Virus record (IMG/VR): IMGVR_UViG_3300036795_000111
Coordinates: 1 to 46,291 of that record
Source of the DNA: a virus
Direction: 5' to 3' (one strand)
DNA length: 46,291 bases
A model generated the notes under the pieces. The model ran no database searches. It was not told where the DNA came from and was given only the letters and a program-made list of their open reading frames with translations. The translations under genes were made by a program, and so were the position numbers. Positions 32,256 to 39,389 of the stretch are shown one piece after another (the stretch's first letter is position 1; every line of letters begins with the position of its first letter).

Positions 32256-32871
32256 CAGCCTCGCCACGATCGCGCTGACGTGCGTCGAATGCGAGTGCTG
32301 CCCGGTAGGCGCCTGCGTAGAGCTTTTCGACGGGGCTCTTCCGGTGTCGGAAGCCGTTAACGCGCGGTTCGGCGGTAAGCGTACGGCATCGGTTGCGGAA
32401 CGTTGCCGACCAGTCGGCATGGGGCTGCCCGCATCCGAGCCAGTAGTCTCGGAACTCTTCTGCGGTGGTATCCGGGTCAAGCCCGCATTCAAGCGCGAAT
32501 TCACAATCTCGCTCGCTAGGCTGCCAATCGGGCGAAATCCGCCGTCGTGGTTTTGCTCGTCCATTGCTCGCCTCTGGTTTCGTGGATTCATGCTCCCAAA
32601 CCTCGCGCGCGCCCGCGTCGTACGATGAGGATTCGGAAGAATCCGATTGGGAGGATAAAGGAGGGGGGTTAGATATATACTCATTGGGGGGCACCATTAA
32701 GGAGGGCGGCGTTACGTAACGACGCGCCATTTCGTTACGTAACGATGCCAGTTCCTCCTTTATTTCCAGCAACATAGTCGTAATGCCCGTTACGTAACGC
32801 TGGGTTTCCGTTACGTAACGCTGCCACTTCTCGCGGTGCGCCTTTTGGCGCTCGGAGTTTGACTTAGCCAT
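32233..32871 (-). CDS. DnaT-like replication initiator, 212 aa
   Basis: TAGATG joins it to the DnaA-like gene. The N-terminal part (SERQKAHREKWQRYVTETQ) is helical. The C-terminal domain DWQPSERDCEFALECGLD, then EFRDYWLGCGQPHADW and SATFRNRCR, matches the DNA-binding domain of DnaT-like primosomal proteins and phage replisome organisers (FRxYW...DWxxxxRNWxR). Four CGTTACGTAACG palindromes lie in its first 55 codons, the lambda-O-like arrangement of an origin inside the initiator gene. Confidence 0.75.
   Translation of the reverse strand: MAKSNSERQKAHREKWQRYVTETQRYVTGITTMLLEIKEELASLRNEMARRYVTPPSLMVPPNEYISNPPPLSSQSDSSESSSYDAGAREVWEHESTKPEASNGRAKPRRRISPDWQPSERDCEFALECGLDPDTTAEEFRDYWLGCGQPHADWSATFRNRCRTLTAEPRVNGFRHRKSPVEKLYAGAYRAALAFDARQRDRGEADEPLLDC
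32710..32820. repeat. Candidate replication origin: four 12-bp palindromic iterons
   Basis: CGTTACGTAACG occurs at 32710..32721, 32733..32744, 32788..32799 and 32809..32820, in pairs spaced 23 and 21 bases (about two helical turns). Three copies encode Arg-Tyr-Val-Thr; the copy at 32733 is read in another frame (Leu-Arg-Asn), so the DNA rather than the peptide is conserved. An A/T-richer stretch at about 32640..32700 lies on one side. The layout resembles the lambda origin within gene O. Confidence 0.75.
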
Positions 32872-33288
32872 CTATGCCGCCAGCGACAGCCGCAGCCTCG
32901 CGATCGTGGCCGCAACATCGCCACCAGCTGATTTGAGCCGATGGTGCGCCTCGTAGGCGGTCGAATAGTCGCGGTTGAACGCGGTGGCGATGATGCCGAA
33001 ACTGCGATTGGTGATTTCGCGCGCCAAAAAGATGGCGATCTGACGGGGACGCGACACATGCCGGTCCACGCGGTCGGACAGCATCTCGGAGCGCGTGATG
33101 GCGAATTCCTCGCACACGGCCGCCTGGATGTCCGCAATGCTCGGGTCGCCAAGACACCCGGCAGTCGGCAACGGCATGGCCCGCAACTCCTCGATCGGCA
33201 TCGTGGCGATGCGGCGAAGATGGTCCGCAATCGCGGGACAGATCTCGTTCCACGGAGCAGGCGCTTGGCTCCAATCCGTTGACATCAT
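32872..33288 (-). CDS. Stand-alone DnaA domain IV-like protein, 138 aa
   Basis: Residues about 55-120 read IADIQAAVCEEFAITRSEML, then VSRPRQIAIFLAREITNRS, IIATAFNRDYSTAYEAHH, which is the DnaA domain IV helix-turn-helix with the RQIAxxLAR basic loop and the xNRDYSTxxxA signature (RDHTTV in DnaA). The ATPase domains are missing. The protein may bind DnaA-box-like sites for origin control or act as a regulator. AGAGGA precedes the start, which overlaps the nuclease stop (ATGA). Confidence 0.75.
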   Translation of the reverse strand: MMSTDWSQAPAPWNEICPAIADHLRRIATMPIEELRAMPLPTAGCLGDPSIADIQAAVCEEFAITRSEMLSDRVDRHVSRPRQIAIFLAREITNRSFGIIATAFNRDYSTAYEAHHRLKSAGGDVAATIARLRLSLAA

Positions 33289-33647
33289 AGCAATTTCCTC
33301 TTAGTCATCCTAAGGAAACGATCCCACACCCGCCACGGGATCACGACCAGCGGTTCGGGTGCGGGCTGGCCGACCGCCTCCTGATCACGCTGCAAAAACA
33401 ATACATCGTGATCGCCCAACCATGCTTCTATAGTCTTGAAGCCCTCGCCGTTTTCTCTTGCCTTTACTTCGCAGAGGAGCGGAGCGGCGTCTGGGCCAAA
33501 CGGGTAAATGTCGACGTCGGCGCCATTGCCCCGATAGCGCGACGCCCCCGACAACGGCACGCGCTCGGCCTTAACGCCGATATTGCGATGCCTTGCCACA
33601 ATGGCAATTTCGCGACGCGCGCCCTTATCGCGACTGGCCTTGCCCAT
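33285..33647 (-). CDS. Holliday junction resolvase/PDDEXK nuclease-like protein, 120 aa
   Basis: ATG 33647 overlaps the upstream TAA (TAATG). MGKASRDKGARREIAIVARH, then LSGASRYRGNGADVDIYPFG and PLLCEVKARENGEGF: Glu near the N-terminus, Asp in the DVD strand and E-x-K in CEVKAR form the classic archaeal-Hjc-like nuclease site. The end is LVVIPWRVWDRFLRM. Likely resolves branched DNA during replication and recombination. Confidence 0.75.
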   Translation of the reverse strand: MGKASRDKGARREIAIVARHRNIGVKAERVPLSGASRYRGNGADVDIYPFGPDAAPLLCEVKARENGEGFKTIEAWLGDHDVLFLQRDQEAVGQPAPEPLVVIPWRVWDRFLRMTKRKLL

Positions 33648-33853
33648 TAGGGCAGATCCCGGTACGTAATCCGATGCCGGATTTTCCACACGGTCGGGAT
33701 CGATACATTAAGCTCCCGAGCCATAGCGGAAAGGGTTGACGGCGGATTCTCGCGGATCTTCGCCACCTGTTCGGCCGATAGACGGCGCGTTGCCTGGTGG
33801 CCTTTTTGCTCGTGGCCTTTGAGCCCCGCCAGATACCGCTCCAGTGGCGTCAT
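33647..33853 (-). CDS. Small HTH protein, 68 aa
   Basis: ATG 33853 overlaps the upstream TGA (ATGA). MTPLERYLAGLKGHEQKGHQ, then the HTH RRLSAEQVAKIRENP...SAMARELNVSIPTVWKIRH. This is the tail module typical of homing-endonuclease-associated or NUMOD-like DNA-binding domains (LSxEQVxxIR...IAxxxxVSxxTVxxIxxxxxY). Probably a regulator or a remnant of an HNH enzyme. Confidence 0.6.
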   Translation of the reverse strand: MTPLERYLAGLKGHEQKGHQATRRLSAEQVAKIRENPPSTLSAMARELNVSIPTVWKIRHRITYRDLP

Positions 33854-34020
33854 ACGGGCAAGCCGAGCGACAGGACTGCAGTGATCATCACGCGGATCAT
33901 GCGCACCAGCAGCGCGAAGACGCCGATGGAGAGAATCCACGACCCGACAACGGCCGCCGCGGCGATCGCGAGGGCGCGACGGAGCGGCATATCGCGCCCT
34001 CCTTTGTGGAGCTCAGTCAT
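33850..34020 (-). CDS. Small membrane protein, 56 aa
   Basis: ATG 34020 overlaps the upstream TGA. MTELHKGGRDMPLRRALAIA followed by one long or two short hydrophobic helices (AVVGSWILSIGVFALLV, MITAVLSLGLPV). An early, membrane-bound microprotein; superinfection exclusion is one possibility. Confidence 0.55.
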   Translation of the reverse strand: MTELHKGGRDMPLRRALAIAAAAVVGSWILSIGVFALLVRMIRVMITAVLSLGLPV

Positions 34021-34262
34021 ACTACGGCGTCCGTATTGCGCGGTGCCGCGAGCGGCCACGGCAGATCCTCGGGCCAGTGCTGGTCGAACCAGCGCGAAGC
34101 CTGCTGGGCCGTCGTGGTGTTGCAGCCGCAGCCAGCACGCAAGCGCGTGAAGAGCTTGTCGTGCGAGCGGCCAAAAATCTTGATCGATATCGTCGAAAGG
34201 GCGCGGCCCTTGGCGGCGGCGTAAGCCTCGGCCAGCCGCACTAGCTCATCCGGTTCATACAT
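34017..34262 (-). CDS. Early regulator-like protein, 81 aa
   Basis: First gene of the leftward early operon. MYEPDELVRLAEAYAAAKGR, then STISIKIFGRSHDKLFTRLR, looks like a small HTH DNA-binding domain in which the second helix pair would contact DNA. The rest is WFDQHWPEDLPWPL. Similar short proteins head early operons of Rhizobiales prophages. Diverges from the plus-strand gene at 34394. Confidence 0.55.
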   Translation of the reverse strand: MYEPDELVRLAEAYAAAKGRALSTISIKIFGRSHDKLFTRLRAGCGCNTTTAQQASRWFDQHWPEDLPWPLAAPRNTDAVV

Positions 34263-34393
34263 ACCGGGTTAGGTGAAGAAAATTTCCTATTCCGTCAAGT
34301 GTCTAAATTTTTCTGCACACCCGCGGTTAGGTTCCCTATATATCTCGCGATTCACGTGTCAAAAAAACGTGAGACGGGAGGCAATGAAGCGCT
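34263..34393. promoter_or_regulatory. Divergent early control region with leftward promoter
   Basis: The minus strand carries TTGACA (34362..34357), a 16-bp spacer and TATAGG (34340..34335), a good leftward promoter for the operon starting at 34262. The -35 overlaps an inverted repeat TCACGT...ACGTGA (34352..34372). GGTTAGGT occurs twice as a direct repeat, near 34267 and 34324. A TATATA box could also serve rightward transcription. Confidence 0.5.
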
Positions 34394-34741
34394 ATGCCGT
34401 GGAATGACCAAATTTTTCGGGATGCGGTCGAGGAAGGAGCGGCAAAGATGGGGAAGAGCCGCACCGCCGCCCTGAAGGAAGCGGGTCTATCGGGCGACAC
34501 CTTCACGCACCCGCCGGAGAATGGCCGGAGGGTTGATGTTTTCGAGCGTCTGATGCCGGTGCTGGGCTGGGAGCCGCGCACCGTCCTCGACCTGATCGCC
34601 CGCTGTTTTGAATGGCCGATCAACACCGAGTTGCTGTTGCCGAGCGCCGTGCACATCGAGCTCCGCAACGTCGATGTGCGTATCGTCAGCTCCAGCTTGG
34701 GGTTTTCGGAAGCGGGCGCCAGGCGGTTGGAGTCACGATGA
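34394..34741 (+). CDS. HTH repressor-like protein, 115 aa
   Basis: MPWNDQIFRDAVEEGAAKMG, then RTAALKEAGLSGDTF is an XRE/CI-like HTH (alanine-rich helix, then AGLSxDxF as recognition part), followed by VFERLMPVLGWEPRTVLDLI. The C-terminal 45 residues are a short beta-type part. Faces the leftward early operon, as a cI or cro gene would. A 7-codon ORF with GGGAGG starts ten bases earlier and overlaps its start, which may couple translation. The 3' end overlaps a convergent minus-strand gene by 56 bases. Confidence 0.6.
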   Translation: MPWNDQIFRDAVEEGAAKMGKSRTAALKEAGLSGDTFTHPPENGRRVDVFERLMPVLGWEPRTVLDLIARCFEWPINTELLLPSAVHIELRNVDVRIVSSSLGFSEAGARRLESR

Positions 34742-34958
34742 TGCCGGTCGCGACCTGATACCAGGCCTCGCCGTCCCACTTTCCGACTAACCAGCCGGTC
34801 CAATGCGGCGGCACATATAGGAGAACGGGGCCATAGGGCTCGCCGAGCTCGGCTGGCGCCGCCTCCATCCGCAACGGCTCCGCGCCTACAAAACTCGCGC
34901 TGGCAAGCCCCGGCGCCTCGCCGCTTGGCTCCATAAGGACGACATTCGTCTCGGGCAT
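34686..34958 (-). CDS. DUF551-like small protein, 90 aa
   Basis: Starts at MPETNVVLMEPSG. The C-terminal region GPVLLYVPPHWTGWLVGKWD, then WYQVATGIIVTPTAWRPLP, follows the DUF551 pattern (PVLxxxP...G...W...PTHWRPLP), a small phage family of unknown function. Transcribed towards the repressor-like gene and overlaps its 3' end. Confidence 0.6.
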   Translation of the reverse strand: MPETNVVLMEPSGEAPGLASASFVGAEPLRMEAAPAELGEPYGPVLLYVPPHWTGWLVGKWDGEAWYQVATGIIVTPTAWRPLPKTPSWS

Positions 34959-35014
34959 CTTTTGAGCTGATCTCCTGGGCGCCAAGGCCTGTAGAGTGTT
35001 AACAAATCTGTCAT

Positions 35015-35050
35015 GGATTGAACAATCCTAGTACATCACGAAATCGTGAT
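35015..35050. promoter_or_regulatory. Two adjacent perfect palindromes (candidate operators)
   Basis: GGATTG-AA-CAATCC (35015..35028) and ATCACGA-AA-TCGTGAT (35035..35050) both have a two-base AA centre. They lie between the minus-strand DUF551-like gene and the rightward early promoter. Dimeric HTH repressors of the phage could bind here. Confidence 0.6.
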
Positions 35051-35116
35051 CCTTGGAGGTGTGGCAAAAAGATTGCCCGATCTTTGGCGCTGTAGAGAAT
35101 TTTCTGCAAATGGCGA

Positions 35117-35145
35117 TTGACACCTAGAAAAGTTTCTTCTATCTT
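35117..35145 (+). promoter_or_regulatory. Rightward early promoter
   Basis: TTGACA (35117..35122), exactly 17 bases, TATCTT (35140..35145). Transcription would start near 35152 and read the recombination operon ending with the integrase. The 5' region from 34986 holds no gene apart from operators. Confidence 0.7.
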
Positions 35146-35184
35146 CCCTCCCATGATCGCTGCACGCTAAAAATGGAGGGGGCG

Positions 35185-35433
35185 ATGGGGTTGCGAGACG
35201 ACTGCGAGGCATCCGAAAAAATCGGCGGGGTTTGGGGGCCACCAAAGCCGGCGCCGTTCGTAACCGTCGATACGAGCATCTGGAGCGAGCTCTGTGACGG
35301 CCAGATCCGGCAGGCCAATCGGATCGGCCGCGCCCGCTGCGCCGTCGAGATGGCGCTCATTGCAGTGCGGGACAACGGCAGCAAGACTTTCGTGCTGCGG
35401 CAGCTACAGGATGCGATGGAGGCGCTGCAATGA
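35185..35433 (+). CDS. Hypothetical early protein, 82 aa
   Basis: ATG 35185 follows GGAGGGGG; ATG 35173 in frame is the alternative. MGLRDDCEASEKIGGVWGP, then TVDTSIWSELCDGQIRQANR and FVLRQLQDAMEAL. First gene of the rightward recombination operon; unrecognised. Confidence 0.6.
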   Translation: MGLRDDCEASEKIGGVWGPPKPAPFVTVDTSIWSELCDGQIRQANRIGRARCAVEMALIAVRDNGSKTFVLRQLQDAMEALQ

Positions 35434-35621
35434 GCCTCATTGTCACCAAACACACGCGGCTAGTGGATCACGTGCTCCGCGAGTTCGTCTATTACGACAT
35501 CCCAGCCGACGTTGCGAGCTGGGACGAGAACATAGACCAGCTCTCGCGCGAATTCGGGCGCGATGCCCTTAGCCTGCATGTGATGCTGATGGGCGTGTTC
35601 CCGGAGATTTACGGGCCATGA
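35430..35621 (+). CDS. Hypothetical early protein, 63 aa
   Basis: ATGA overlaps join it to both neighbours. MSLIVTKHTRLVDHVLREFV, then YDIPADVASWDENIDQLSRE. Acidic and helical, directly before the exonuclease; possibly its partner or an inhibitor. Unrecognised. Confidence 0.55.
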   Translation: MSLIVTKHTRLVDHVLREFVYYDIPADVASWDENIDQLSREFGRDALSLHVMLMGVFPEIYGP

Positions 35622-36460
35622 AGCTGGGACTGACGCCGGAGCAGCACGCGCAGCGCCGCAACTGGATCGGCGGCAGCGATGCGGGCGCCATCGTGGCGGG
35701 CGGCGATGAATGGCAGCATCTCTGGCTCATCAAGACGGGGCGCCTTTTGCCGGACGACCTCAGTGACGTGCTGGCGGTTCAGATGGGGCTCTTCACGGAG
35801 CCGCTGAATATTCACTGGTACGAGCGCACTACGGGGCGGGCCGTCGAACGGCGGGGCCAACAGGCCAGGCATCCCACCATCCCGCATCTGGGCTGTACGC
35901 TTGACGGCCTCACGCGCACGTCTGGCGGCGACCTCGCCACCTTTCAGGCGAAGCACGTCGGGCGCGCGGGCGAGCAGCTTGTGCTCCGCTACACGGCGCA
36001 ATGTACGCACGAAGCCCTCTGTCTCGGGTGCGACTGGTTCGTCATGTCGACCTTCGTCGGCAACAGCAAGTGGGAGCTGACGGAGCAAGAGGTCGATCCG
36101 TTTTTCGCGCAGGATTACGTCCAAAAGTGCGCCGAGTTCTGGCGGTACGTCGAGCGCGACGAATCTCCGCCCGACGCCGTTGCCTTGCCGGTGCCGCCGC
36201 CAAAGCGGCTCCGCACGGTGCTGCTGGACGATCTATCGGTTGCGGATTGGCCCAATTGGGGCGGCGAGATGGTGCGGCACTTCGGGTCTTTCGCCAATAC
36301 GCTGTCGGCCCACCAGGCGCACGAAATCGCTAAGCGGAACATTAAAGATCTGATGCCGGACGACGTAGGTCTCATAACGCGCGGCCTCATCAAGGCGGCG
36401 CGCTACAAGGCCGGCGCGGTGCGGATCAGTCTCAGTAAGGAGAAGGGCGATGGCTGTTGA
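35618..36460 (+). CDS. YqaJ-like viral exonuclease, 280 aa
   Basis: N-terminal RRNWIGGSDAGAIVAGG is the YqaJ signature (xxxIGGSDxxxI), followed by VQMGLFTEPLNIHWYER (MxxGxxxEPxxxxxY) and LGCTLDG with the metal-binding Asp. The next motif reads LATFQAKHVG where relatives have E-A/x-K, so the catalytic Glu of E-x-K appears to be Gln. The enzyme would resect double-stranded ends for the adjacent Erf annealing protein. The substitution may reduce nuclease activity or be compensated elsewhere. Confidence 0.75.
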   Translation: MKLGLTPEQHAQRRNWIGGSDAGAIVAGGDEWQHLWLIKTGRLLPDDLSDVLAVQMGLFTEPLNIHWYERTTGRAVERRGQQARHPTIPHLGCTLDGLTRTSGGDLATFQAKHVGRAGEQLVLRYTAQCTHEALCLGCDWFVMSTFVGNSKWELTEQEVDPFFAQDYVQKCAEFWRYVERDESPPDAVALPVPPPKRLRTVLLDDLSVADWPNWGGEMVRHFGSFANTLSAHQAHEIAKRNIKDLMPDDVGLITRGLIKAARYKAGAVRISLSKEKGDGC

Positions 36461-37157
36461 TTTCGATCGCCAGACCGGCGAGATAGCGGCCCTCTACAAC
36501 CGCAGTTCCGAGCTGCATGAGCTGTTCGCCGCGCTGGCGAAAGCGCAGGCTGTGTTTGAGAATGCCGAGAAGGCAAAGCTCAATCTGGCCTACAAGACAA
36601 AATATGCAACGCTGGAATCAGTGTTGGACGCGACCCGCAAAGGCCGAGAGGAGAACGCCCTAGCGGTGGTGCAGATGCCGGGCAATGCGGGCCCCAACAT
36701 CGCCGTTACGACGATCCTCGGCCACTCCTCGGGGCAATGGATTGAGAGCACATTCGCCGTCGCGCCAACAAAGTATGATGCGCAGGGGGCCGGCTCGGTC
36801 GTCACGTATCTGAGACGCTACGCCCTTATGTCGATCCTCGGTATCGCGCCAGAAGATGATGACGGCAACGCCGCCGTATCTCAGCCCGCCCCGATAGCCA
36901 CAAGGGTGAACCCCGCGGTCGCGAAGCCATCACCTGACGCAGACGTGGCCCGCGCCGCCGTGCAGCGGATCCGAAAGGAAATCTCGTCCTGCATGTTCAT
37001 CGAGCAACTGAACGAGCGGGGCCTAAATGGCCCCAGCGCCGCCGATGACGAGAGCCACATCAGGGCGCAGTCAGGCGGAGACCGGGTGTGGGCCGATCTG
37101 GTTCAGCGCGACGCCGACAAGCGCCTGGAATTGGCGCAGCACACCGAAGCGTCGTGA
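36450..37157 (+). CDS. Erf-family single-strand annealing protein, 235 aa
   Basis: ATG 36450 with GGAGAAGG upstream, overlapping the exonuclease end. Helical start (ELHELFAALAKAQAVFENA), YKTKYATLESVLDATRK, then VTTILGHSSGQWIEST and the diagnostic GSVVTYLRRYALMSILGIA followed by EDDDGN. Erf proteins form rings that anneal complementary single strands in phage recombination and genome circularisation. Pairing with a YqaJ exonuclease is the usual two-gene recombinase module. Confidence 0.85.
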   Translation: MAVDFDRQTGEIAALYNRSSELHELFAALAKAQAVFENAEKAKLNLAYKTKYATLESVLDATRKGREENALAVVQMPGNAGPNIAVTTILGHSSGQWIESTFAVAPTKYDAQGAGSVVTYLRRYALMSILGIAPEDDDGNAAVSQPAPIATRVNPAVAKPSPDADVARAAVQRIRKEISSCMFIEQLNERGLNGPSAADDESHIRAQSGGDRVWADLVQRDADKRLELAQHTEAS

Positions 37158-37159
37158 CG

Positions 37160-37528
37160 ATGCCCGGCAGCAAGCGCACCCTTGAGGAAGTGGCGGAGGA
37201 GTTCCGGGTCTCGCCGCGATGGCTGCGCGAGACCGTGACGGCCCTCCACATCGCCGTGTTGCGGCGCGGTCGCCTGCTGCTGTTTGATGACATCGCCGTA
37301 AGCTCATTGGAGGAGGCCCTACGATGCCACTCAGGGTCATCAAGCGGAAGGATCGGGGCAACGCGCTCACGATCGTTGGCACGGTCAACGGCGAAGTCGT
37401 ACGACGACGCGCTGCGTCTAACGTCCCCGCCACGGCGCGAGAGGAGGCGGCCCTCATCGAGACCGAAATCATCCGGCGCCAGCACCTCGGCGAACGTCCT
37501 AACGTTCATACCTTCGCCGAGGCCGTAA
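37160..37528 (+). CDS. Excisionase-like HTH protein, up to 122 aa
   Basis: MPGSKRTLEEVAEEFRVSPR, then WLRETVTALHIAVLRRGRLLLFDDIAVSSLEEAL, shown in parts: a MerR/Xis-type winged HTH as used by phage excisionases to direct integrase towards excision. The last 60 codons overlap the integrase start in another frame, a common arrangement in alphaproteobacterial prophages. The functional part may end near 37330. Begins three bases after the Erf stop. Confidence 0.65.
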   Translation: MPGSKRTLEEVAEEFRVSPRWLRETVTALHIAVLRRGRLLLFDDIAVSSLEEALRCHSGSSSGRIGATRSRSLARSTAKSYDDALRLTSPPRRERRRPSSRPKSSGASTSANVLTFIPSPRP

Positions 37529-38355
37529 AGAGTTATGTCGGAGCCGACCGCCGATCTGTCAGCACGCTTGCCGGGCTGCATCGCATCCTTCGAGCCTTGG
37601 GTGATGTGCCCCTGCGCGGCGTTGATCAGGATGCGGTCGAGAGGGTTTCTCGGGCTGTTCTTGCCCCCGGAGCTTCGCCGGCGACTGTTCGGCGGTGGGT
37701 CATCGTGCCTCTTCGCGCCGTCCTCAACCACGCCGCCGACCTCGGATGGTGCGACGCACCCCGGTTCAAATCACCCCGACAGCCGGAAGGCCGAACCCGC
37801 TTCCTGATTCCCGATGAGGTCGACCGCCTCATCGCCGCCAGCGCGCCGCACATTCGCCCGCTGGTAGTCTTCCTCGTCGGGACCGGGGCGAGGATGAGCG
37901 AGGCGCTGGAATTGGAGTGGCGCGACGTGGATCTGGCGGGCGGGCGCGCAATCTTTTGGAGAACCAAGAATGGTACTCGGAGAGTGGTTTTGCTTCCTCA
38001 AAGGATCGTTATGCACCTGGCCGGACTGCAAAGCGGGCCCGAAGGGCGCGTGTTTAACGCTGCCTCTGGGCAACCCTACGCCGACACCGAGCGCCAATAC
38101 GGCGGACAGATCAAAACCGCCTGGCGGGGCGCCCTCCGGCGAGCCGGCCTAGACCCGGAGCTGACGCCGCATGATCTGCGCCATACTTGGGCGACGTGGC
38201 ACTACGCGGTGCACAAGGATATGCTGCGGCTGAGGCAGGAAGGTGGCTGGTCAAGCGTGACGCTGGTCGAGCGGTACGCGCATCTGATGCACGAAGGGCA
38301 GCAAGGCAAAATCAGAGACTGGCTCCTTACTGCGGATGGCCGGGCCGTCGCGTAA
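37324..38355 (+). CDS. int: Tyrosine integrase, 343 aa
   Basis: Core-binding domain at about residues 60-140 (VHTFAEAVKSYVGADRRS) and catalytic domain at about 155-340. Catalytic residues are visible as Arg in GTGARMSEALEL, Lys in FWRTKNGTRR, HDLRH in PHDLRHTWATWH, His/Trp in GGWSSV and Tyr in VERYAHL. Complete by these motifs. The att core at 41.9 kb, 3' half of tRNA-Arg(CCG), is the likely attP, 3.5 kb away rather than next to the gene. Confidence 0.9.
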   Translation: MPLRVIKRKDRGNALTIVGTVNGEVVRRRAASNVPATAREEAALIETEIIRRQHLGERPNVHTFAEAVKSYVGADRRSVSTLAGLHRILRALGDVPLRGVDQDAVERVSRAVLAPGASPATVRRWVIVPLRAVLNHAADLGWCDAPRFKSPRQPEGRTRFLIPDEVDRLIAASAPHIRPLVVFLVGTGARMSEALELEWRDVDLAGGRAIFWRTKNGTRRVVLLPQRIVMHLAGLQSGPEGRVFNAASGQPYADTERQYGGQIKTAWRGALRRAGLDPELTPHDLRHTWATWHYAVHKDMLRLRQEGGWSSVTLVERYAHLMHEGQQGKIRDWLLTADGRAVA

Positions 38356-38367
38356 AAGTGCCGAGTG

Positions 38368-38676
38368 TCAGGCGGCATGCCGCTTGAAAAGCTTATCGAG
38401 ATCGGCGCCGATTTCCTCAATCACTTGAGGGTCAAATTTCTTTTCGCCAGAACCGCCGTGCGCACGCTGCTGATGGTCGAGGAATTCCTTTTTGATGAAA
38501 TCCAACGCCTCGCGGCATTTTCGCTGAAAGTCGGACGATTGCGAGTCAGTCATTCTTGCGGGTCGCGCGGAGAACGGCTGATCACACTTGCCGCATGTGT
38601 ATTCGGCCAGCAGAGGTTGAGGCTGCTCCGTTATGTCGCCACAGTGTGGGCAGGTGATGCTTTGCTCATCGCTCAT
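38368..38676 (-). CDS. Zinc-ribbon protein, 102 aa
   Basis: MSDEQSITCPHCGDITEQPQ, then YTCGKCDQPFSARP forms a CxxC...CxxC zinc ribbon at residues 9-36. The C-terminal part is a helix (CREALDFIKKEFLDHQQR). Last gene of the leftward accessory operon, convergent with the integrase with only 12 bases between. Unknown function. Confidence 0.6.
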   Translation of the reverse strand: MSDEQSITCPHCGDITEQPQPLLAEYTCGKCDQPFSARPARMTDSQSSDFQRKCREALDFIKKEFLDHQQRAHGGSGEKKFDPQVIEEIGADLDKLFKRHAA

Positions 38677-38948
38677 TCTGGCATTTCCTTAGACTCCATC
38701 GCTCGGATGGTAGAGGCATATTGCCGAGAAAGTGGGTTGCGGTTCTGCCACTCCTGGAAGCGATGCATCCAATTATCCGGGTGTAACCCCGTGACGCCTA
38801 GATGAAGCATGTAATTGCAGAATATTCTCACCTGATCCGCCAGTTCTTCGCGGGCGTGATCCAGCGGCATGCTCACGGGCGTTTCCGGGGCGTTATTCTT
38901 CATCTGCACACTCGCGTGCTCGGTTGGCGATAAAGTGCCTTCCGTCAT
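38673..38948 (-). CDS. Hypothetical early protein, 91 aa
   Basis: ATG 38948 has a strong GGAGGTGGAG site, although it overlaps the upstream gene by 56 bases; ATG 38903 would shorten the overlap to 11 bases. LDHAREELADQVRIFCNYML and MHRFQEWQNRNPLSRQYAS are helical. Unrecognised. Confidence 0.5.
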   Translation of the reverse strand: MTEGTLSPTEHASVQMKNNAPETPVSMPLDHAREELADQVRIFCNYMLHLGVTGLHPDNWMHRFQEWQNRNPLSRQYASTIRAMESKEMPE

Positions 38949-39171
38949 GCTCCACCTCCGCGTCGGGGCCATATGGATCTGGCACAAGGGAGATTTTCTT
39001 TTCGGGACCGCAGTGTCGCGTCATTGCCTCGGCCTCTAGGCGCGTCCATTTGCCAGCCTGCCCGAGAAAACTGACATAGCCCGCGCCGAGCCCGCCCTTG
39101 CCGCGTCGCCACCAGGCGCGATGCTCGCCCGACCAAATGTGCCAGCAGGCGGCCGTTTCCTTGCTCACCAT
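38893..39171 (-). CDS. Hypothetical early protein, 92 aa
   Basis: MVSKETAACWHIWSGEHRAW, then GAGYVSFLGQAGKWTRLEAE and HDGRHFIANRARECAD. The WSxEHxAWWRxxxxGYxxxxxxAGxW pattern recurs in small phage proteins of unknown role (often KWxxxEAE). Overlaps the upstream stop by seven bases. Confidence 0.55.
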   Translation of the reverse strand: MVSKETAACWHIWSGEHRAWWRRGKGGLGAGYVSFLGQAGKWTRLEAEAMTRHCGPEKKISLVPDPYGPDAEVEHDGRHFIANRARECADEE

Positions 39172-39389
39172 GTCGCTTCAATCCGCTTCTCTAATGTGGC
39201 CGCCGGTCGCCAACCGACATGCTCGTTCCAAGCTGGCCGCCATGCCCCGCAATCGGCGCACACTATGGTGCAGCCCGATCCGTAGACTCGCGGGATAGTC
39301 GGACCCGGCAGGATGCTGGCGTGAGCGCAGACGGCCGTGTTCCGAGAGCGCTCCACGGCAAGTTGCCGCTTTGGGGGCGTGTCAGTCAT
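39165..39389 (-). CDS. Hypothetical Cys-containing protein, 74 aa
   Basis: ATG 39389 overlaps the upstream TGA (ATGA). MTDTPPKRQLAVERSRNTAV, then GSGCTIVCADCGAWRPAWNE, a C-x3-C-x2-C cluster that may bind zinc, and ATLEKRIEATW. Unrecognised. Confidence 0.5.
   Translation of the reverse strand: MTDTPPKRQLAVERSRNTAVCAHASILPGPTIPRVYGSGCTIVCADCGAWRPAWNEHVGWRPAATLEKRIEATW

Noticed and set aside
32256-32684. Upstream part of the 245-aa frame over the DnaT-like gene
   Set aside because: It overlaps the DnaT-like domain in another frame; only the part from ATG 32255 looks coding.
32710-32820. CRISPR-like array
   Set aside because: Repeats are 12-bp palindromes with irregular spacing (23, 55, 21) inside a gene; they fit origin iterons, not CRISPR.
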